Shown here: positions 23,097 to 33,889 of the stretch, piece by piece | How positions within the stretch are numbered: position 1 is the first letter of the stretch | Layout: every line of letters starts with the position of its first letter | Program-made: the position numbers and the translations under genes | From: Mytilus galloprovincialis | Lineage: Eukaryota > Mollusca > Bivalvia > Mytilida > Mytilidae | Assembly (NCBI RefSeq): GCF_965363235.1 | Contig: NC_134845.1 | Coordinates: 23,004,524-23,068,523, forward strand | Direction: 5' to 3' | DNA length: 64,000 nt | Notes under the pieces: model-generated | Told to the model about the DNA's origin: nothing | Databases searched by the model: none | The model's input: the letters and a program-made list of their open reading frames with translations, nothing else

Positions 23097-23923
23097 CGCA
23101 AAACACTTTAGAATTATTATGAAATAACACAGTCTATACAATCGCAATAAACTATTTAGTAGTCAGTAAACAAAACATACATGCTTCTATTTTTAGTTTA
23201 AACTTTTGAATTATTATGAATTAACAAAATATTTGAAAGGTAATTTCTATTTATTTTAGGTTAACGCTCACAAACAAACACATCTTCTTGGATCCCTATC
23301 TTGCAGAAATGTTCCTTAAGTATGCGGAGTTTTTTTGTTGTTGTATTTGTTGAATCGTGCAGTTTCGCCAATTACATGTAAAAAGGAATAGAAGACGGAA
23401 ATAATCAATCGGAAATACTTTAAAATACCGAACAAATCTAAATGATCTCGCTGTTCTACAGAAAACTTGAAATTTAGCATACGATGTGTGTTGTGTTTTT
23501 ATGAGAATGGAAGCAAGATCATAAGAACCGATACTCCTTACAGGTTTCATTAACTTTCTTGATAAAAAAAAATGATTGAAATCAACATCGTGTGAGAGAC
23601 CAGCAAACCACATCCGTAGGATGTATATTGCCCATTGTCTGTAGATAATTTAAAGTGAAGTGTAGTTCTATCCAGATTGAAACATATTTCAATAAATGTA
23701 ACTAGCACTTGCTAAATAGCCAAATATATGCTAAATAGTGTTTAAACTATAACAAAAAAGAGTAAAACAGTAGTTAAATTATTATAAAATAGAAATAAGT
23801 TCATGCCAGCTAATATTACCTGAATTTAAAACGACTTAACGTAATTGATCGGTACATGCATAGTATTTTTTTTCTTTTACATGAAATAAATTAAGTTGTA
23901 TATTCATACACAATTTTACTTAC

Positions 23924-23990
23924 CTATAAGTTTAAAATACTTCGAATTGGTGAATATAAATAATGGGGACGCAAATATCATGAAACTCAT
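23924..23990 (-). CDS. Leader exon copy 2 of receptor gene
   Basis: ATG at 23990, 22 codons (MSFMIFASPLFIFTNSKYF and on) and a consensus donor G|GTAAGT in phase 1. Joined to the body exon it restores the codon for D before CVCTL. The hydrophobic core MIFASPLFIF could act as a signal peptide. A cluster of CTTCCGG motifs lies 170-385 bp upstream. Confidence 0.55.
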
Positions 23991-24159
23991 CGCAAACAAA
24001 CCTTTATTTTTTTTTATGAAGTAACACAAGTACAATTAAAAACCAATTGTTCAGAGAACAATTGAAAGTCTTTCCACATCAAAGAAATTTTCTTCCTTCT
24101 GATGCGATAAATAATGGTTTAATTATATTTTTGAGTGATATAAGGGAGAAAATATGCTA

Positions 24160-24373
24160 CTTCCGGTGAAATGAATGTAACTTCCGGTCTCATATCATAG
24201 CTTCTTTCACACTGATTCAAAAAATATATAGTTTCTATATACTTTTGTATGTAGAATGGGAGATAATTGACCACTTCCGGTTTGTTGGAAGTCATTTTTA
24301 GTCTTCAGTAATCAGTTTATGTATCTATATGAGTACTTTTATATGAAAAAATTGCAAAAAAGGCTACTTCCGG
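24160..24373 (-). promoter_or_regulatory. Cluster of four CCGGAAG (ETS-like) motifs upstream of leader copy 2
   Basis: CTTCCGG on plus occurs at 24160, 24181, 24274 and 24367, reading CCGGAAG on the gene strand. This is the core bound by ETS-family factors (established). The cluster may also just be part of a local repeat, so a regulatory role is inferred. Confidence 0.35.
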
Positions 24374-24446
24374 TTTACTCAAGGTCACTTCAGGTAGTCA
24401 TTTTTCAAGGTCAATTGTCACCTAACCTTTTGTACAAGGTCAAATA

Positions 24447-24560
24447 GATATAGGAAGATGTGGTGTGAGTGCCAATGAGACAACTCTCCATACAAATAAC
24501 AATTTAAAAAGTAAACCATTATAGGTTAAAGTACGGCCTTCAACAAATGCCTTTATTAGG
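24447..24560 (+). repeat. Mussel dispersed repeat (GTGTGAGTGCCAATGAGAC subfamily)
   Basis: GAAGATGTGGTGTGAGTGCC, AATGAGACAACTCTCC, AAACCATTATAGGTTAAAG and ACGGCCTTCAAC recur at 46985 and, inverted, at 10006. Confidence 0.75.
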
Positions 24561-24769
24561 AACTTAGTTGAAGTTATAATCAAATAACCTCATATCTAGA
24601 CATGTCAGGGGCACCAACTCCTATAAGATGCCATTAAATTGTATAAGACTAAATGTAGCATATCTTCATTACAACATTGCAGACATTTTGCACTTGTTCT
24701 TTTATATGTATCTTTCAAAGTGTCGGAGTATATATCTAGTATTTATATGAAACTGTTTATATTTTTTTT

Positions 24770-25110
24770 TGTATAACAAAAGTTGCCGGCAGTTTCAACA
24801 CGCCGAAACAATATCGTTTCTGATGCCTTAAAACTTTTGCAACATATTTGATTTGCTTATCCGTGTTAAATTAAAACATTTTTCTGAATTCAAGCATGCC
24901 AACTCATCTATTATTTGTCTTTGTTATGCCATTTCCCGATGCAAAACATAATGAGCAAGCTTCACTCCGAATTTGAAAAAGTCCAAGAGGTCTATCAAAG
25001 ATATGGATGTCTAAAAATCCTGAATTACGGACTGAACCTAAATATTGATGCCGCAGACATATAGGATTATTACCGTATGTCTTGCTTTCGCGAAACAAAT
25101 GTTTATTTTT
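24770..25110. repeat. Segment of the 3-kb tandem unit, copy B
   Basis: GTTGCCGGCAGTTTC, TTGCTTATCCGTGTTAAA and neighbouring blocks recur at 27810-28050 and again, more diverged, near 30840-30925. The same order relative to the leader exons shows tandem duplication of the whole 5' region. Confidence 0.65.
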
Positions 25111-25289
25111 CTATAAAATTCCTTTAAACCTCATTGAAATTGTTTCGTAAAATTGTTTTTAATGATTTAATGATAAATATACTCTATCCTCCACCGTATA
25201 CTTGCTATTTTATTTATAAATTTGTTTTGTTTCGTGTCTTTTTTTGTTTTGTTGTTGATGGACATATCTATGTAGCAACATCCCAGCAA

Positions 25290-25810
25290 TGCCTGCATAC
25301 GGAGTATATATCTCCAAATTTATACGATATTCTTGGGCTTGTATATCCAATCATGATTACCTGGTTAGAGGGTTGCTGCTCACAAGGAAGCTATTATACG
25401 AGGAGTTCCAAATGGTGAAGTTGTAATCATCTCTTCGTAAAGTTAACGGACGCAATCACGAGTTGGTTGACCGTTATGGACAAAGCGTTTTACTTTTCAC
25501 GAATGTGATCTACCGATTTAAACTATTTACCAGGTTTGTATAACATAAGCAAAACGACGGTTGTCAATGTGGAGCAGGATCTGCCTCCCTTTCCGGAGCA
25601 TTTGAGATCATCCTCTAATTTGTGGTTGGTTCGTGTTGCTTATTCTTCAGTTTTCTTGTGGCTTGTTCATTATTATTTGTCTGTTCGTCTTGTACTTAAA
25701 CATGTGTTAGCCATGGCGTTGTTAGTTTATTTTTCGATGCATGAGTTTGACTGTCCCTCTGGTATCTTTCACAGCTCTTCTACTAATATTTCAGGATTTT
25801 TTTAAAAGAA
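25290..25810 (+). mobile_element. Retroelement-derived repeat, 3'-end fossil
   Basis: Broken remnant related to 61300-61840 and, more distantly, 37560-37830. The conserved order is a GAGGGTTGCTGCTCACAA block, a CGAGTTGGTTGACCGTTATG block and, downstream, CATGGCGTTGTTAGTTTA with GAGTTTGACTGTCCCTCTG. Family not determined; it is an old, non-functional copy. Confidence 0.5.
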
Positions 25811-27194
25811 ATATGTTCATTCGTTACCAGTTTCCGCATGGAAAACTATCATACCATTCTCCGTTGATGTATACGGGTTTCAGCTGTTTCTCTAATGGAT
25901 CGGTAGTATCTTAATGAGATTTTTTATCGTATGATTTTCGACTTACCAGGAGTACAGCTTGGCATACGGCGGTATAGGTTTGTAAAACAAATTTGTTCCC
26001 TACCATATTCCCTTCCATTTTTAATGCATTTGAACGGCTACATGGTTGACACATGTTTCAATTTTGTATATATTTTACTCTGATATTTGAAAGATTAGAG
26101 AATAATGTGAGTGGATGTGTTTGTGTATTTAATTGCATGGTATTTGTTTATATTTTGGGTAAGGTTAGCTTTTCGGTACTAAGAACAAGGCTTGAAAATA
26201 TGATATATTAATTCTCACAATATTCTGTCCAGGTACAGTGCGTCAAATATCCTCTTCATCTTAACTAATAGTGGTGCTCCTGATTCAAAGAGGGTTTCAT
26301 AGAACACATATAAAACAAATTACTGATAATGCTTATTGCTTATTGCATAATAAGATAAGTGCGCATGAACTTTTTAATGATTTTGAATAACCATTTACCA
26401 TTAAGGGGAATTTATGATTTTGTACATTAAAACTAAAACAGGACTAGGCATATTGGACTACATACCCAACAAACCACGAACACCATACTCTTCTGTGGAA
26501 CATAGATGTAAATACAAAAACAAAATACCTCAAGTTCGCAGTTTCCATATGTAGACACATAATGGGGGGACGTTATAAAAATACTCATTTGAGATACAAG
26601 ACTGTTTAGCCTGCAATATACGCGTTTCGTCTATGTAAAACTCTTTAAAGTATGGGTAAATATACTTGAAAGGTCATATACCACAGTTATAATTATCAAG
26701 TAAGTGCACAGTATTTTGACTGTTTTTCAAATGCAAGCGTTGAACAATTGGAACGGTCGATAGTTTCTAACTATTGGAACGGTCAATAGTTTTTAACTAT
26801 TGGACCTGGATGAAACTATTTGACCTCAAGCGTCGCGAAATTTTATATGCATCTACGGGATTGGATGATTTAGGAAATACCTCAAAGTAACGACGTCGCA
26901 TTTTACCTATTGTAACTACGTGTGCAGTTTTACTTATTGTATCTAGGGTTACATGATGTACATGTAGCCTTAGCATTATATAATGAAGTAAACGTTTAAT
27001 TGTATGGTTGGGTTTCTGCTTTTATATAACGATAGCTATTTTATTCCCACCATTTATTGTATGGTGTTTACTTCTATATAATAAAACACAAACTACGCAT
27101 CAAGGCAATAGTTGCACCATGGGGGAAATAAAACTTGCTATTCAACTCATACCCAGTCAATAAGTATACAATTTTCATACAAAAAGTTACTTAC

Positions 27195-27243
27195 TATAAG
27201 ATGAGAATTCTTTGAATTGATAATAATTTAGTATGAAACTCAT
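27195..27243 (-). CDS. Leader exon copy 3 (shortened)
   Basis: ATG at 27243, 16 codons (MSFILNYYQFKEFSSY) and a donor A|GTAAGT still in phase 1. It is six codons shorter than copies 1 and 2 and has lost the hydrophobic core, so it is probably no longer a working signal peptide. The shared flank GCGATGAGTTTCAT shows common origin. Confidence 0.4.
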
Positions 27244-27809
27244 CGCAAAATCCTTTGACCTATTCTGCAATAACCCAGTCTATACAAACTCTTTAGTCCG
27301 TAGACAAAAATTGCATGCTTCTATTTTGGTTTTTTAAACCTGACAATAAATGGTAGATATGAATATTACAATACATTTAAAAATAAATAAATATGTTTGC
27401 GATGCCTCCAGAACTTTCGTCTTAAATACGTGATCGGAATTTACATGTTTCAAAATACATGATCGGAATTTACATGTTTCAACCCTGAATAACTTTATAA
27501 GAATAAGCCTTATTGAATATATATGAATCAATTATACTTCTATTCTCCACTTATATTTCATAAATCTGTATTCTTACGAACAAAAATGACAAGATACATA
27601 GGCTACAAACTGTTTTTTGTTAATTTTCCGTAAACAAATAAAGAGGTATACAGTGTTTCCCTTTAAACCAATAATATCTTTTGTTATAGTTTTACAGATA
27701 TTATCATCACTCAACATGATTGAGTTGAAAACAACTAAAAATAATTACCAAAACGAAATATAACCTCTAGTGTTTTTTTTGATACTGTTTATAGCATCCT
27801 TTCGTAAAA

Positions 27810-29450
27810 CAAAGTTGCCGACGTGTTAATAACACCTAACACAATATTGTATTTGATGTCTTAAAAATGTCTGCAACATATTGAAACTGCTTATCCGTGT
27901 TAAAATAAAACTATTTTTTCTAAATTTAGGTGTGCCAAATCCATTCCTCTTCAAATTTTTCGAATTGCGCCAATATGACTTGCCATAAATAAAATAAAAT
28001 AACAAGCTTTTCCTCAACTTTCCAAAAAAATCCATAAATGTTAATAATTACAAAAGATGTATGTTTCATTATAATACGTTATTCTGATTATAATACAAAA
28101 AAAATATCATTCATGATGACACCAGGTCCCACTATAAAGGGCACAGGTAAATTAAATAAAACATTGATAAAAATCGTGATTTCATGATTCTAGCTAACAA
28201 AAAAGGTAATTATGGGTATTGAATGCTTCATAGGGTTATAAAAACGTTGACCGTGTGCACATTTATAGAATGAAAAGCTTCCGCACCCTTCATACAAAAT
28301 GTACTTCGGTCAACGCTTTTACACCCCACTGATTTGCAAAAAGACGCATTCAATAAATAAATAAAGATTTTGTCTCAAAATATCTTTAACCACATACTAA
28401 ACTTTAGTGTGATGACACGTACATATAGGATGATATGGCTCTCTTTCGCAAGAACAAACGTTAACTTTTTGGGAGACAAAACCTTTTAACTTCATCGAAA
28501 TTGTTTCGCAAAAATAGCTTTTGATGATAGCTATTCTTCAACTGTATACTTGATATTTGAATTATATTTTTGTTTTGTTTTGTTATGTATTTTTTTTTAT
28601 TTATTGTTTTTTGTTGTGGGGAATGTCTACAGTCATTTTCAGTTTAAAATAAAACTATCAGACTTATCTATATGATGTCTTAGGGTTTTCGTTGTTCCCT
28701 TGATGAGATTCTTTATCGTATAATTTTCGGCTTACCAGGAATATAGCGGTATCGGTTTGTGAAACAAGTTTGTTTTTACCGGTTTCTCTTTCATTGCCAA
28801 ACCATTCATGTAGCATCATGGGTAACATAATTTGTTATTTTGTATTAATTTTACTCTATTATTATTATTTTTTAAATTAGCAAATCATGTTAGTGGAGCT
28901 GTTCGTTTGTTTAATTGCATTGTATTTATTTTTCTTTTTGGTAAGATAAGCTTACTGTTAGTAAGAATCATCATCACAAAAAGCTGATAAATTATGTTTG
29001 TTTGTTAATACTCACGGTAACCTGTATCGTTACAGCTCTCCATATGTCATAACTATTTGGGGTGGTCATAACTCAAGCCGACTTTAATAGCATACATATA
29101 TAAACAAAATTACTGATAATGTTAATTGCAGAATGTGCTAAGTCTATAAGAATTATTCAATGACCTTAGATAACCATGTACCATTTGACGAAATTCATTT
29201 TTTGTACTAAAACACGAAGACGAGACAGGAATAATTGGATAGTACAACATACCCAACAAACCACCAACACCAAACTCTTCCAAAAAACTGAGATGACATG
29301 TAAACAGAAAATCAAACCACATCACGGTTTTATATGTAGGCACATGATGTGGTGACAACTACTCATTTAAGATACCACATGTTCAGCCTGTTAGATACTC
29401 GTATTGTCCTCAACAAATAAATACGCTGCAAAAAACTTGAAAGGTCATAT
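27810..29450. repeat. Tandem unit, copy C, homologous to 24770-26620
   Basis: Aligned landmarks include GCTTATCCGTGTTAAA (27890 against 24860), TTTAATTGCAT near 28913 against 26130, and CATACCCAACAAACCAC near 29250 against 26460. Identity is moderate, so the duplication is old. No exon other than the leader is recognisable in the unit. Confidence 0.6.
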
Positions 29451-29743
29451 TCATTTTCTTCGAGGTTAACGCTCTCAACAAGAAACCTCACCTTTGCATA
29501 TTCATACTTGTAGCTTAAAATTGTCAAAAAGACAAAAGATATGCCTATTTATGTTTACGCTATCACAGTTGAGAGTAAAATATTAGTTTAATTTTTCGGT
29601 GAAAATATAAGTGGATGCCAATTAATAATTCACTAAAATTATCTTTAAATAATTGATTGGTACATGCGTATTTTTCTTTCTTCCTGTACATGAAAGTAAC
29701 AAAGTTTAAAAAATATTTTATGCTCAAACAAAATGTAACTTAC

Positions 29744-30252
29744 CTATAAAATTAAAATTCCTCGAATTGATGATAATAAATAATTGGATCGCAAATAGAA
29801 TCATATTCAAAACAGTGTGGTCCTGGCCATTGATTGACGACCTAAATTAGCCCATTGACTGTGACAGATTAGGTGAACGTTTGTCGGTTACAATCACTGC
29901 TCACTATGTACTTGTTAAAGACACTGAATCTGTGGGGTCACCAAAGGTTCTCAACACCTAAATAAAGCAATTCGAAAAACGAATCCGGAATAATACGATG
30001 TGTTGATTTATATCAATAATATAAATCAAACATTAAGGTTATTCCTGAATAATTTTTCGAATTATTTTATTATTAAAGGCGTTAAGAACCTTTGGTGACC
30101 CCACAGTTTAAATTCTATAATAAGTAAGAAGTGAGCAATGGTCGTTACAGACAAACGTTCACCTAATCTGTCCCAGTCAATGGGATAATTTAGGTCGTCA
30201 ATCAATGGCCAGGACCACACTGTTTTGAATATGATTGTATTATGAAACTCAT
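29744..30252 (-). pseudogene. Leader exon copy 4, split by a MITE
   Basis: The 3' part (29744-29798) keeps an intact G|GTAAGT donor and a hydrophobic stretch LFAIQLFIIINSR. The ATG side (30237-30252, GATGAGTTTCATAAT on minus) is separated from it by a 438-bp fold-back element. The other copies supply the empty-site sequence. This leader cannot be translated as one piece. Confidence 0.7.
29799..30236. mobile_element. Fold-back MITE inserted in leader exon copy 4
   Basis: The left arm starts AATCATATTCAAAACAGTGT and the right arm ends ACACTGTTTTGAATATGATT. The arms are about 190 bp and match with few differences, around an AT-rich centre. Comparison with the other leader copies gives an empty site of the form CAAATA..TTATGAAACTC, and TA flanks both ends, suggesting a Tc1/mariner-type TA target. 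Non-coding. Confidence 0.85.
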
Positions 30253-31644
30253 CGCAGACACCTTAGAATTATTATGAAATACCACAGTCTATTCAATCGC
30301 AATAAACTATTTAGTCAGTAAACAAAACTTACATACATCTATTTTTGGTTTTAAACCCGACAATTATTGGTACTGAGATAAGAACATTACTTATGACACT
30401 ACATGTAAAAAGAAAATAATATATCTGTCATGCGTCCAGAATTTTCGTCTTAAATACGTGATTAAAATTGACATGTTTAAACCCAGAAAAGTTACTTCTT
30501 CTTTTATGAATATATATAAGTATGAATAAATCTGGAATTCTTATGAACCCAAATCCCCAGATACATAGGCTAAAAAAAATGTTTAGTTTTATATAAAAAA
30601 ATAAAAAAAGAACGTTTACAAATATTGTTTCACTTTAAACTAGTAAATCTTTTATCTAATTTTAAAATTATAATGTTATTTAACATAATTGAATTGAAAG
30701 CACAGAACTAATCAGAATAAAATATGACTCTTTTTAAACATTATGTAAATAAACAGGAAAATCCCTCAAAGGCAATTTTATTCTGAAACTAACTTCTAGT
30801 ATTTTATGGGAAACTGTTTTAGCATCCTTTTGTTAAACAAAATTGCCGACGTGACAATAACACCTTTCACAATATGGTATTTGATACATTTACATTTCTG
30901 CATCATTTTTGAACTGCTAATTGGGACTTTTTGATTTTTGATGTTTCATTTGTATTGCATTTGTAAACTGTTGTAACAAATGACAACAGTTTCTATGAAA
31001 ACCATATGTAATTAAACCAGATTTATGCAATTAAGGAGTAGTTGTATCAATGTATAATTAACCTTTAAAATATTAATTTCGTTTATCTCGATTCAAAGGA
31101 ATTCATTTGTATCTATATTATGTATCCAGTAGATAATGAACAACGTCTTGAAGACGATTATTTATTTTTCCTATATTTCAAAACCTGGACACAATTCACG
31201 ACGATTTACGATATGCGTGTTAAAAACGTTATTTGAATCATTTCATTACACCTTTCTCTAATCAGTTGAACAATAAACTCATTTGGACACATGACAAGTA
31301 CCTAATGTAATTAAATGGGGAAATCTGTAGGAAAGCTTTTGTGCGACGATTGTGTGTCATCGTTGCAATATAAGAATAATATATATGATGCAATGTCATA
31401 CCAACTTTGCGGATTATACTTGTTTACTTCGAGACATGTATTAATAATATTAAGTTCCTTTCTTTTATCCATTTCTTTAAAGGTTCTATTCATGTTGCTG
31501 TAATATGAATGTTCTAGTTTCAATCTCTTTTGCTGAATGTTTTAAAAATTACTATGATGTGTCTGTATGGAAGATAACTTGGTTGTTCATCTTTTAAATG
31601 CATGTTAATATAATGGAGTGTCATATATTATAAATAATTTTGTT

Positions 31645-31985
31645 TGCTACTGACTTGCTATGAATCCATAGTAGACAAGTGAAATCAATATGGGGTGAAG
31701 ACAAAGGCCGAATCTACTTTTAAATTTTGATCACCCTCTGTGGTTCGTAGGGGGTCAATAGTAATTGTATAACAATTACATCACACGCGGGACATTTTCT
31801 GCAACTTTTATGGAAAAATAAACAGTGGAATACAACAATAGACGACGTCACCATTAACAGTAAACGTGACGTCATGAAACCCGTTTAAAATTTAATTACC
31901 CCATTGGGATACATATGAGGTCACCACGTGACGGTGTTAGACCAATTCAAACGTCATGATTTACCCGAGGTACGATAATAACTTT
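31645..31985. repeat. Fold-back repeat with ACGTCA and CACGTG sites, copy 2
   Basis: Same block order as 20270-20610: CTACTGAC, CACCCTCTGTGGTTCGTAGG, GACGACGTCACCATTAAC, GGTCACCACGTGACGG and TTTACCCG. The pair is strongly diverged except in these blocks. Confidence 0.6.
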
Positions 31986-32207
31986 TTTTTTAATCGGTCG
32001 ATAACCAATTGTCAGTGAACATTGCACTCTTAGTATTCTAGGCATTTGTTTGTACTGTGTATCACTCCAGAATGTTTTGTAAGACAAATATGCTGATCAT
32101 GAGTCAGTGTTCAAATTGTTTTGATTTACTAGTGAAGCAATGACATATTTTTCTGTTATTCAGCAGAGATCATTTTGAACAGTAAAACACGTGAAATTAT
32201 CAATATA

Positions 32208-32470
32208 AAAAAGAAGATGTGATATAATTGCCAAAAAAGACAACTCTCCATAAGAGACCAAAGTACACATACATTTACAATTATAGGTCACCGTACGGCC
32301 TTCAACAATGAACTAAGCCCATTCCGCATAGGCAGCTATACAAAGCCCCGAAATGACAAATATAAAACACATTCAAAAGAGAAAACTAAAAGCCTAATTT
32401 ATGTACAAACAATGACCAAAAAACATATATGTTACACATCAACAATTTAACGACAACCACTTTTCCTTTT
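32208..32470 (+). repeat. Mussel dispersed repeat, NCCAATGAGACAACT family
   Basis: GAAGATGTGATATAATTGCC, GACAACTCTCCATAAGAGAC, TAGGTCACCGTACGGCCTTC, GCAGCTATACAAAGCCCCG and TTAACGACAACCACT follow in family order. A shorter relative lies at 33405-33495. Confidence 0.75.
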
Positions 32471-33050
32471 TTCAAGCCTTTTCCTATTTACAGATTAGAT
32501 TTACGAACTTAAATGGAAAAGGGAAAAACTGAAAAGCTTTTCGAAAACAGAAACAGTGACAAAAGAAAATGTAGCCAAAAATAGATTGGGTTCGAGTACT
32601 GTGTGTCAATGTTATTTAACAATCTCTGCCATGGAAAGATCTAGATCCCCTTGTAATTAAATTCGATTAAATCTACAAATAAATATTATTAACTCCGTAA
32701 TGAGAAAGAAATAAACTAAAATCAGCGAATATAATTTAAACACACGATGTTTAGAACTTTGATTCATACAATTAGATATATGGCGACATAAAACTGACTT
32801 GTTTAGTGACATCAATTGAATAATATAAATGTCCCACTAATTAAAGATCATTCTGTAATATTTTTTTTTTAAATCAAAAACAATAAATTGCTTAGTAACT
32901 AGATTTGCGATAACGTTTTACCGTATTTACATTACCAGGACCTGGCATGCCTTAAAATGGTTCTTGGTGCATCAATTTGTCTGTACTCATAGTATATGTT
33001 GTGGTGTAAAAACGGTTGTATTTTTCAGTTCCTTTAGATGAACCTTAAGC

Positions 33051-33329
33051 AATAGACTATTTTCATATTACCGACTTTTGTCTCCGGTTTATATTTTTTT
33101 TGGCAGGTTACCTACTACATCCTGGTACTTGGTTAAGAGCAGTCAAAATCAAACATTTTATCGATGATAGATGAGGGGACATTTTACTATTTTTCGAAGA
33201 GTCTGTCGTGTACAGAAAATATGAAGCAGTATATTTTCCCCAAGATTTGGTACCAGGATGTCCTAGGTAACCTGTCGAAAAAAATATAAACTTCGGAGTC
33301 TAGAGTCGGTAATATGAAAATAGTCTATT
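33051..33329. mobile_element. Fold-back MITE, AATAGACTATTTTCATATTA ends
   Basis: The left end AATAGACTATTTTCATATTA pairs with the right end TAATATGAAAATAGTCTATT. The complementarity runs in for about 75 bp, including GGTTACCTA and ATCCTGGTAC blocks. Non-coding, 279 bp. Confidence 0.8.
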
Positions 33330-33795
33330 TTACTATTTGATTTGTATAAATAGCTTTTTGTAAATAAGAGTAGTATAAAAAATTCATCAATATATAGATA
33401 TAAGATCAAGAAGATATGGTATGAGTGCTAATGAAACAACTCTCCGTCCAAGTCACAATTTGTAAGAGAAAACCATTATAGGTCAAAGTTTGCATATATA
33501 CACTCGTGATACTTTTTCGTTAAAAGACGAAATAAACGAATGTAAGAAAAACCTGTAAAAGCTAAATTATCAGAAAATCATTATCAAATTTGAATATATG
33601 TCATTTTATAACATTTGTTTTCCAATTTTTATGATTTCGATAACAAACGTGGATGGAAGTCATGTACATTATTTACATCTTAATTTCGAAATCATGAAAA
33701 AAAATGACACAAGTCGATTTTAATAACAATCTTATATGAACACGACAATTGAAAATAAAAGTAAATAGTGAAATGTGCTTTAAAATGATCAGATC

Positions 33796-33880
33796 TGAAT
33801 GTGATTAATGAAGATGTTTATCTAAATGTGATTAATGAAGATGTTTATCTAAATGTGATTAATGAAGATATTTAACTAAA
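33796..33880. repeat. Three tandem 27-bp units
   Basis: AATGTGATTAATGAAGATGT plus TTATCTA repeats three times, with small changes in the third unit. Confidence 0.85.
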
Positions 33881-33889
33881 TGCAAAGAA

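Noticed and set aside
26460-29360. A conserved exon in the tandem units (CATACCCAACAAACCAC region)
   Set aside because: The copies share sequence but not an open frame with splice sites in the same phase, so they look like duplicated non-coding DNA.
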